From Acidaminococcus sp. (GTDB lineage: Bacteria; Bacillota; Negativicutes; Acidaminococcales; Acidaminococcaceae): 58,082 nt of DNA. The translations under genes were made by a program, and so were the position numbers. Under the pieces are notes generated by a model. It made no database searches. It had not been told where the DNA came from and saw nothing but the letters and a program-made list of their open reading frames with translations. This document shows positions 52,172-58,082 of this stretch, piece by piece. Within the stretch, counting starts at the first letter, position 1; every line of letters begins with the position of its first letter. The stretch is from the NCBI GenBank assembly GCA_019416065.1, contig DXYB01000010.1, positions 1 to 58,082 on the forward strand, in the 5' to 3' direction.

Positions 52172-52651
52172 ATGATGGAATTGGCCAGCAAAAAAAATAT
52201 TAAGGTTGTTGCCTTGGCGGTGTGTGCCGCTATGGTGGTAGGGATCTTCGTGATGGCGGTGCAGGGGAAAAACCTTGGCACAGGGGATGATACCCTGAAT
52301 TCTGCTATTGGGAAAATCAATTACAACCAGGTGATCAGTGTTGTGCCTGTGATTGAGGAAGCCCAAACCAAGATGCAGCAGGAAGTAGAAACCAATAAAA
52401 AAGAATACGAAGAAAAAAGCAAAAACATGAGTGACGCGGATAAGCAAAAGCTAAGCCAGGAATACAGGACCAAGTTGGAAAATAAACAAAAGGAACTTCT
52501 GGATCCGCTGAAGAAAAAAGTGGACGATGCCGTGCTTCAGGTGGGAAAAACCAAGGGGCTTAGCGTTATTGTGAACCAAGGTGCCGTGGTGTATGGTGGT
52601 GTGGATGTTACCGCCGATGTACAAGCGGAACTAAAAAAAGCGGCAAAGTAA
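52172..52651 (+). CDS. OmpH/Skp-like periplasmic chaperone 1
   Basis: 159 residues. An N-terminal hydrophobic segment (about 10-29, signal peptide or anchor) is followed by the OmpH pattern: short strand (IGKINYNQVISVVPVIEEAQ), a charged coiled-coil hairpin (about 65-115) and the closing strand VIVNQGAVVYGGVDVTADV. Skp-type trimers hold unfolded barrel proteins on their way to BamA, which is encoded just upstream. The ribosome site is weak (AGGGATAG); the first methionine is doubled. First of three such genes in a row. Confidence 0.88.
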   Translation: MMELASKKNIKVVALAVCAAMVVGIFVMAVQGKNLGTGDDTLNSAIGKINYNQVISVVPVIEEAQTKMQQEVETNKKEYEEKSKNMSDADKQKLSQEYRTKLENKQKELLDPLKKKVDDAVLQVGKTKGLSVIVNQGAVVYGGVDVTADVQAELKKAAK

Positions 52652-52678
52652 AAGCCTGGTAAAAGGGAGGAAAGCTCC

Positions 52679-53608
52679 ATGGAAAAATGGGTTTGCTTGT
52701 TGCTGACCGGAATTTTCCTTCTCACAGGATGTAGCTTTACGCCATCTGTTTTGTGGAAAGCGCAACCGCAGCGATTTGCCGTAGTAGACTGGGTCGCACT
52801 GGTAAAGCAGCATCCCCGGTATACTGCCTGGCAGAAAAAACAGGAACAGCTGGAAGCTGCTAAATGGCTGCGGGATCGGCAATTAGAAAATGGTAAGCAG
52901 CAACTGGACCTTTTGGCACAAATGCGAGACGTCAAGGATTTGACAGGAGCGCAGTTCAGAAAGGCCCAGATTGCTGCCAAGGTAGCGGAAAGGCGCAGCC
53001 AGGAACTGGACCAGTTGAAAAAAGCCCGGGAGGCACTGGATGCCCAGGCAGAGGCTCAGGTTGCCAAAGACCGTGCAGCCATGGAAGATAAATACCGCAT
53101 TCCACTGTTTAATCTGCGCTTGAAACTTTCCAGTGTAAAATTATCCCAAGAAGCCCAAAATGCACTGCTGCAGGAATTACAAGAACTGCTGGATAAACGG
53201 CAGCAGGACCGGGCGGCGATAGAAGCCCAGAAACAGCAATGGCTGGATGAGAAAATGGCCGCCGATGTGGCCGCATCAAGAGCCCGCCTGGAGGCATTTT
53301 CCAAGGAACTGGCCGGCCAGATTGTAGCAGATCGGACAAATCTTACGCTTTTTGGATCGCGGCCTGATCAACCCGCAGGCAGTGCACAGCTGGATAAACT
53401 CATTGCATCCATGGATAAACAAATTGCACAACAGGAGAGCGATGAAAAGAAGCTGCGGGATGCCATTGACAGTGATATTCTAAGCGCAATAAAAAAAGTC
53501 AACCTGGATAAACGGTATACCCTTGTATTCAAAAATCCTAGGGCGAATATCAGTGCCGATGATATCACCCAGGAAGTGAATCGGGTAGTACAGCAAATTG
53601 CAGAGTAG
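52679..53608 (+). CDS. OmpH/Skp-like lipoprotein 2, long form
   Basis: 309 residues, about twice the usual Skp length. The lipobox LLTGC (C18) marks a lipoprotein. The first half has the OmpH start (FAVVDWVALVKQHPRY) and a long coiled coil; a second coiled-coil section and the closing strand (YTLVFKNPRANISADDITQE) follow near the end. Lipid anchoring would keep it at a membrane, unlike soluble Skp. GGGAGG precedes the ATG. Confidence 0.8.
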   Translation: MEKWVCLLLTGIFLLTGCSFTPSVLWKAQPQRFAVVDWVALVKQHPRYTAWQKKQEQLEAAKWLRDRQLENGKQQLDLLAQMRDVKDLTGAQFRKAQIAAKVAERRSQELDQLKKAREALDAQAEAQVAKDRAAMEDKYRIPLFNLRLKLSSVKLSQEAQNALLQELQELLDKRQQDRAAIEAQKQQWLDEKMAADVAASRARLEAFSKELAGQIVADRTNLTLFGSRPDQPAGSAQLDKLIASMDKQIAQQESDEKKLRDAIDSDILSAIKKVNLDKRYTLVFKNPRANISADDITQEVNRVVQQIAE

Positions 53609-53623
53609 AGGTCGTGTAAACAA

Positions 53624-54037
53624 ATGAACAAAATGAAAAAAATCGCAATGGTAGGGGTTATGGCGTTAGCTGTGTTTTCCTTTGGCTGCGGCCGCAATGC
53701 CCAATTTGGTGTTGTGGACATGAACAAGGTACAGACAGAAAGCCAGGTCTTTAAGGATGCTACCAAAGATTTGCAGACCAAGGGAAAAGCCATGGAAGAC
53801 TCCCTGAATAAGGAAACGGCAGGAAAGAGCCAGGAAGAAGCCCAGAAGATCGTGAGCGAAAAGAGTGCTCAAATGCAAACGTTGCAGGCCGAAGCCCAAA
53901 ACAAAGTGAGAGCAAGCTTTGATGCAGCAGCCAAAGAAGTAGCCAAACAAAAGAATTTGAGTGCCATTTTGGTGAAGGAAGCAGTTCCCCAGGGTGGTGT
54001 AGACGTAACAGAAGATATTATCAAGGCGATGAAATAA
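53624..54037 (+). CDS. OmpH/Skp-like lipoprotein 3
   Basis: 137 residues. A signal peptide with lipobox-like FSFGC (C22) precedes the OmpH pattern (FGVVDMNKVQTESQVFKDAT), a short coiled-coil hairpin and the end SAILVKEAVPQGGVDVTEDI. Mature length is close to classical Skp. It ends the chaperone trio; a terminator-like hairpin follows before lpxD. Confidence 0.85.
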   Translation: MNKMKKIAMVGVMALAVFSFGCGRNAQFGVVDMNKVQTESQVFKDATKDLQTKGKAMEDSLNKETAGKSQEEAQKIVSEKSAQMQTLQAEAQNKVRASFDAAAKEVAKQKNLSAILVKEAVPQGGVDVTEDIIKAMK

Positions 54038-54044
54038 AGCGGCT

Positions 54045-54073
54045 AAAGGGCGGACAGAAGGGTTCGCCCTTTT
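54045..54073 (+). terminator. Hairpin between the Skp-like genes and lpxD
   Basis: AAAGGGCG and CGCCCTTT enclose a 12-base loop and run into TTTT-CCC. The short T-run suggests partial termination. Confidence 0.55.
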
Positions 54074-54106
54074 CCCATGCCATCAAGGAAAGGAAAGAAT
54101 CTGGAA

Positions 54107-55138
54107 ATGGAAAAGACTTTACAGGAACTGGCAGATTTGTTGCAAGGAGAAATTCTGCAAGGGGATCCCCAAATGGTCATTCAAGGCGTTAACGGCCTGG
54201 AAGAGGCACAGCCTTCCCAGATTTCCTTTGCGGTACCGCCGTATCTGGAAATCGCAGGGAAAAGCCATGCCGGGGCTATTATGATCCCGAATGGCGCTGC
54301 ATTTACCGGAAAGCAGGCAGTACTTAGCGTGGAAAACCCGCGGGCTTCTTTTGCTACGTTGCTGACACTGTTCCGTCCACCGGAAACGGTAAAAAGCGGG
54401 ATTAGTCAATATGCGTTTATCCACCCTTCTGCTAAGATTGGAAAAAATGTTGCCATTTTACCCTTTGCCTACGTGGCGGAAGAGGCAGAAATCGGGGATA
54501 ATACCGTAATTTATCCCCATGTTTATGTAGGCCGGCATGTGAAAATTGGCGCGGATTGTACGTTATACGCCAATGTGACTGTGCGGGAAGGCTGCGTAGT
54601 GGGGGAACGCGTCATCTTGCAGTCCGGTTGTGTCATCGGCGGTGATGGGTTTGGGTACATTACCAGCGGCGGGAAACATACCAAAGTTCTCCAGACGGGC
54701 AATGTAGTCGTTGGCAATGATGTGGAGATCGGTTGCAATTCCTGCATAGATCGTGCTACCGTAGATAGTACTGTCATTGGCAACGGGACTAAAATTGATA
54801 ATCTGGTTCATGTGGGACACAATGATGTGATTGGGGAAAATTGTATTCTAGTTGCCCATGTGGGGATCAGCGGCAGCGTAACCGTAGGAAATAATACGAC
54901 CTTTGGTGGACAAGCAGCCACGGCAGGTCATTTAAAAATCGGCAGTAACTGTACATTTGCAGGACGTACCGGTATTATTAGCGACGTCCCGGATAATGTA
55001 ATATGGGCAGGATTTCCGGCACAACCCCATGTGGATTGGCTGCGGATGATGGCTAACCAGAGAAAATTAACTGAGATGAATAAGAAATTGAAAAAGCTGG
55101 AAAAACTGGTGGAAAAGTTGACAGCGGAAAAGGAATAA
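54107..55138 (+). CDS. lpxD: UDP-3-O-acylglucosamine N-acyltransferase
   Basis: A 343-residue left-handed beta-helix acyltransferase, third step of lipid A synthesis. An N-terminal uridine-binding domain is followed by hexapeptide repeats (IGDNTVIYPHVYVG and on) with GDGFGY and the catalytic histidine in LVHVGHNDVIG. The C-terminal helix (about 315-343) is lysine-rich. I start at ATG 54107; a reading from 54077 has no ribosome site. Starts the lipid A part of the cluster. Confidence 0.96.
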   Translation: MEKTLQELADLLQGEILQGDPQMVIQGVNGLEEAQPSQISFAVPPYLEIAGKSHAGAIMIPNGAAFTGKQAVLSVENPRASFATLLTLFRPPETVKSGISQYAFIHPSAKIGKNVAILPFAYVAEEAEIGDNTVIYPHVYVGRHVKIGADCTLYANVTVREGCVVGERVILQSGCVIGGDGFGYITSGGKHTKVLQTGNVVVGNDVEIGCNSCIDRATVDSTVIGNGTKIDNLVHVGHNDVIGENCILVAHVGISGSVTVGNNTTFGGQAATAGHLKIGSNCTFAGRTGIISDVPDNVIWAGFPAQPHVDWLRMMANQRKLTEMNKKLKKLEKLVEKLTAEKE

Positions 55139-55149
55139 GGAGATACCGG

Positions 55150-55758
55150 ATGGGAAGACGACTCTGTGTTTTGCTACTGGTAGGATGTTCACTTCTGCCA
55201 CTAACCGCAGAAGCCAAACTCACACCGCTTGGATCCAGCGGTTTGATTACGACACCTAACGGCTATGTACGGTTGCCCGGACATGTATCCGGCGGTGTTA
55301 CGATGTCCAAAGAGGACTATCGGCTTCGTGCCAATGTTTCTCTGCCCTTGGGGCTGGAAGTTTCTGGCGCCCAGATTCATCCCCGGCATGGGACCGTGTA
55401 TACTGTGGTCAATGCCAAATGGCAAGTGCTTTGGGAGATGCCTTTTATTCCTGCCATTGCCATCGGTGGGGAAGATTTGGGGAAAGCAAAACACCGGGTA
55501 GGGTATGTTGCAGCCACAAAGGCACTCCCTGGTGGCTTGAAACTGCATGCTGGTATTGGCACAGGTAGCCAATACCAGCACGGTTTTGGAGGCTTGGAGA
55601 AAGAAGTTACGCTTTTGGGAACCCGTATGAATCTCAAAGGGGAATATAATGGCAGCCACTTTAACTATGGAGCCGAAATGCCTCTTGGCAGGTTCTTGGA
55701 TGCTGAAATTGGTGTACGGGATCATCATTTATACGGCGGCTTGGATATAACGTTTTAA
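55150..55758 (+). CDS. Small exported beta-barrel-like protein (YjbH-like), function unknown
   Basis: 202 residues. A signal peptide ends near AEA (about residue 22); an LVGC at 10-13 could be read as a lipobox but is early. The mature part is a run of alternating beta strands (VSGGVTMSKEDYRLRANVSL, KLHAGIGTGSQYQHG, LKGEYNGSHFNYGAEM) and ends in phenylalanine (GGLDITF), as outer membrane barrels do. The start of the mature part (GSSGLITTPNGYVRLPG) recalls YjbH-like proteins. It sits between lpxD and the late acyltransferase, 11 and 35 bp away, so a role in lipid A or LPS handling is plausible. Confidence 0.65.
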   Translation: MGRRLCVLLLVGCSLLPLTAEAKLTPLGSSGLITTPNGYVRLPGHVSGGVTMSKEDYRLRANVSLPLGLEVSGAQIHPRHGTVYTVVNAKWQVLWEMPFIPAIAIGGEDLGKAKHRVGYVAATKALPGGLKLHAGIGTGSQYQHGFGGLEKEVTLLGTRMNLKGEYNGSHFNYGAEMPLGRFLDAEIGVRDHHLYGGLDITF

Positions 55759-55793
55759 TGTATGGAGATGGACGGAAAGAAAGGCGGGATTAG

Positions 55794-56693
55794 ATGGCTG
55801 GATATCGATTGATGCAAGGCATCAGCTGGGTGATCTGCCATCAACCGGAAAAACTGAACCAAGCTCTTGCCTACTGCTTAGGACACTTGGGATGGCATGT
55901 GGTACCGTCATGGCGGCGCTATATGGCCAAAGAAAACATTAAAGAGTGCCTTGGCGTAGAAGAAGTGCAAGCGGAACAAATTGCCAAGAAAAGCGTCGTC
56001 CGCTTTGGACGGATGCTTATAGAAGTCTTGAAATATCCTTTGCTTACCAAAGACAACTTTCAAAACCTGGTAAAGTTTGAGGGGCTGGAGCACCTGGAAG
56101 ACGCTTATGCAGAAAATAAAGGCGTTTTGATGTGTACTGCTCACTATGGCAACTGGGAAATGCTGGGAGCCTCTATGGCGTTATTGGGGTATCCCATTTT
56201 GTCCATTACAAGAAGACAGAATAACGGGGATATGGACCGTTTTATCAACGATTACCGGAAAATGGTGGGGCAGCACGTTACCTATAATCACGGAAAAAAT
56301 AGTATTTTGGCTATTGGCCGGTATTTGAAAGAGAAATGCCTGATCGGTATTTTATATGACCAGGATTCCGCTCACACAGGTACTCATCTCCTGTTTTTCA
56401 ACAAGCCCTCCAGGGTACCCAACGGCGCTGCGCATCTGTCACGTATGTTTGGCGCACCCATTGTGCCGCTTTTTATGCACAATAATCCGGATGGGACGCT
56501 TACGGCAAAAATCTATCCGGCTATCCACGCTACAAAGACAGCTGAACGGGAAGCGGATGTGCGTGGTATAATGGAAGCGTTAATAGCCATCGTGGAACAG
56601 GAGATCCGGTCAGACCCTGCCATGTGGTTTTGGGTCCACGACCGCTGGAAAGATGGCAAAAAGCGGTATCAACAATACAGGAAAGGCGTGTGA
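55794..56693 (+). CDS. lpxL: Lipid A late acyltransferase (LpxL/HtrB family)
   Basis: A 299-residue inner-membrane lysophospholipid acyltransferase-like enzyme. The catalytic H-x4-E is in AHYGNWEMLGA, and the second family block is GILYDQDSAHTGTHLLFF, with APIVPLF and WFWVHDRWK at the end. It adds a secondary acyl chain to lipid A. Lies four bases before lpxC-fabZ. The assignment to LpxL rather than LpxM or a generic family member rests on context. Confidence 0.88.
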   Translation: MAGYRLMQGISWVICHQPEKLNQALAYCLGHLGWHVVPSWRRYMAKENIKECLGVEEVQAEQIAKKSVVRFGRMLIEVLKYPLLTKDNFQNLVKFEGLEHLEDAYAENKGVLMCTAHYGNWEMLGASMALLGYPILSITRRQNNGDMDRFINDYRKMVGQHVTYNHGKNSILAIGRYLKEKCLIGILYDQDSAHTGTHLLFFNKPSRVPNGAAHLSRMFGAPIVPLFMHNNPDGTLTAKIYPAIHATKTAEREADVRGIMEALIAIVEQEIRSDPAMWFWVHDRWKDGKKRYQQYRKGV

Positions 56694-56696
56694 TTT

Positions 56697-58034
56697 ATGA
56701 GCGCAGAAAAACAGCATACCCTGGCAGGGGACGTGTCCTGTGACGGTATAGGGCTGCACTCCGGCAAACCGGTCGCAATGACGTTAAAACCAGCGCCGGT
56801 GGATACGGGCATTGTTTTTGTTCGGACAGACTTGAAAAACAGACCCCAGGTCCATGCCGTTGCTACTAATGTTACGGCAACCACACAGGCTACTACCTTG
56901 GCAGAAAATGGTGCTACGGTTACCACTATTGAACATATTATGGCTGCCTTTGCGATCCTACGGATTGATAATTGTTATGTAGAGATGTCTTCTGCGGAAC
57001 CCCCTGTGGGAGACGGCTCAGCGCAAACCTTTATAGAGGCCATGCAAAAAGTAGGGATCAGAATCCAGGACAAGGAACGGGTTGTGTATCATCTGGAACG
57101 GAGCTTTTCCCATTATGAAGGGGATAAATACCTGATTGCCTTGCCGTATGAAGGGTTCCGGATCACCTTTACCTCTATCAATTCCCATCCGCTCTTGGGA
57201 ACACAAGTCATGGATCTGGTGGATACAGGCGATTGCTTCCTGCACGAAGTATCTTCTGCACGGACCGTTGCTTTTAAAGAAAATATTGTACAAATGCAGA
57301 AAATGGGCTTGGGGCTAGGCGGCAGCCTAGAAAATTGCGTCGTCTTTACCAAAGACGGGACCATGAATCCTATGCGCTTTTCGGATGAGCTTATTCGTCA
57401 TAAAATTCTGGATGTCATTGGTGATCTGTATCTATTGGGACCCATTCATGGACATATCATTTGCAAACAATCCGGACATGCTTTTAACGATACCGTATCC
57501 CAACAGATTGAAGAGTATCGGAAATTACATACATATCATCCCACAATGGAGGTAAGGGAATTGGAAACGAGGAAAGAAGAGAACAAGGCAAAAATTACGC
57601 TGGATATTCAGGAAATCCAAAAAATCCTTCCCCATCGGTATCCTATGCTGCTGGTGGATCGGATCGTTGAACTGGAGCCGATGAAACGGGCGGTAGGCAT
57701 TAAAAATATTACGGTCAATGAACCGCAGTTTATCGGGCATTTTCCCGGAAACCCCATTATGCCTGGTGTGCTTTTGATTGAAGCCATGGCCCAGGTAGGC
57801 GGGGTTACGCTATTATATCCGGAAGAAAACCGGGGCAAGATTGCCATGTTCGGAAAAATCGACAAAGTTCGTTTCCGTCGTCCTATTAAACCGGGGGACC
57901 AGCTGGTTACGACAGCCATTATTACGAAAATCAAGGGCGTGATGGGGATCGCTCACTGTGAAGGCACGGTAGACGGAGAACTGGCTTGCGAAGGAGACTT
58001 TTTCTTTGCACTGGCGGAAAATAATCAATGGTAG
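56697..58034 (+). CDS. lpxC: LpxC-FabZ bifunctional fusion
   Basis: 445 residues. Residues 1-285 are LpxC, the zinc deacetylase committing to lipid A: start KQHTLAGDVSCDGIGLHSGK, zinc/catalytic TIEHIMAAF, and HKILDVIGDL with the H-x3-D pair. After a linker (about 285-300), FabZ (about 300-445) has LPHRYPMLLVDRI, GHFPGNPIMPGVLLIEAMAQ and the end CEGDFFFAL: the catalytic histidine and glutamate are present. FabZ makes unsaturated acyl-ACP for fatty acid and lipid A synthesis. The fusion is known in Bacteroidetes and diderm Firmicutes. The remaining 48 bases hold no recognisable gene. Confidence 0.96.
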   Translation: MSAEKQHTLAGDVSCDGIGLHSGKPVAMTLKPAPVDTGIVFVRTDLKNRPQVHAVATNVTATTQATTLAENGATVTTIEHIMAAFAILRIDNCYVEMSSAEPPVGDGSAQTFIEAMQKVGIRIQDKERVVYHLERSFSHYEGDKYLIALPYEGFRITFTSINSHPLLGTQVMDLVDTGDCFLHEVSSARTVAFKENIVQMQKMGLGLGGSLENCVVFTKDGTMNPMRFSDELIRHKILDVIGDLYLLGPIHGHIICKQSGHAFNDTVSQQIEEYRKLHTYHPTMEVRELETRKEENKAKITLDIQEIQKILPHRYPMLLVDRIVELEPMKRAVGIKNITVNEPQFIGHFPGNPIMPGVLLIEAMAQVGGVTLLYPEENRGKIAMFGKIDKVRFRRPIKPGDQLVTTAIITKIKGVMGIAHCEGTVDGELACEGDFFFALAENNQW

Positions 58035-58082
58035 ATTGTAAAATGAAATTGAACAGCAAAAAATGAAATGACCCATAGCAGG

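Noticed and set aside
50489..52447. A 652-codon antisense frame opposite bamA.
   Set aside because: It mirrors a well-supported gene, encodes histidine- and isoleucine-rich sequence of no recognisable family, and is a by-product of codon bias.

Overview
The window looks like the chromosome of a diderm Firmicute (Negativicutes, perhaps an Acidaminococcus or Phascolarctobacterium relative; the genus is inference). Classical Firmicute synteny (tRNA-Ser, SRP RNA, dnaX, ybaB, recR, bofA) sits beside a full outer-membrane toolkit: Mla, TolC, TamB, BamA, Skp-like proteins, LpxD, a late acyltransferase and a fused LpxC-FabZ. BofA and an S55 (SpoIVB-type) peptidase add a sporulation-relic signature. 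No CRISPR array, rRNA or insertion sequence was seen.

Layout. 1-4900: carboxylate and peptide metabolism, with the 3' part of an AT-rich transporter (probably frameshifted or cut by the window edge), a LysR regulator, and a divergent yfcC-type carrier plus M20 amidohydrolase operon. 5000-6480: a lone DUF234 ATPase with a palindromic promoter. 6530-21760: a surface-polysaccharide locus from one clear promoter: a WbaP-type initiating transferase, three DUF4422 proteins (one fused to a GT8-like domain without its DxD), an ABC exporter (Wzm/Wzt type), a CDP-6-deoxyhexose pathway (RfbF, RfbG, a reductase-like SDR, an RmlC-like epimerase), two UDP-galactopyranose mutases, and an 878-residue fusion of an FrhB-type iron-sulfur protein to a polysaccharide pyruvyl transferase. 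The part around 8850-12450 is visibly AT-richer than its flanks. 21770-22810: an orphan Rpn C-terminal fragment and a RelBE-like toxin-antitoxin pair.

22920-31320: SRP RNA and tRNA-Ser on the minus strand, divergent from a plus-strand run dnaX-ybaB-recR-bofA-gtrA-lipid kinase-LtaS/sulfatase-like enzyme-MATE. 31339-34440: EamA exporter with divergent LysR, and a two-gene ChrA transporter. 34597-40930: a small membrane protein, murA, an mreB paralogue, a secreted AMIN/NAGPA protein, a tiny lipoyl-like exported protein and the S55 peptidase.

41057-58034 is an outer-membrane assembly block: mlaE, mlaF, an MCE protein ending in a predicted beta-barrel, tolC, tamB, bamA, three Skp/OmpH-like proteins (two with lipoboxes), lpxD, a small putative barrel, an lpxL-like gene and lpxC-fabZ. 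Together these supply phospholipid traffic, barrel assembly, chaperoning and lipid A synthesis. Strong intrinsic terminators divide it into short operons. The least explained items are the iron-sulfur/pyruvyl-transferase fusion, the DUF4422-GT8 fusion without DxD, the small barrel between lpxD and lpxL, and the exported lipoyl-like protein without a modifiable lysine.
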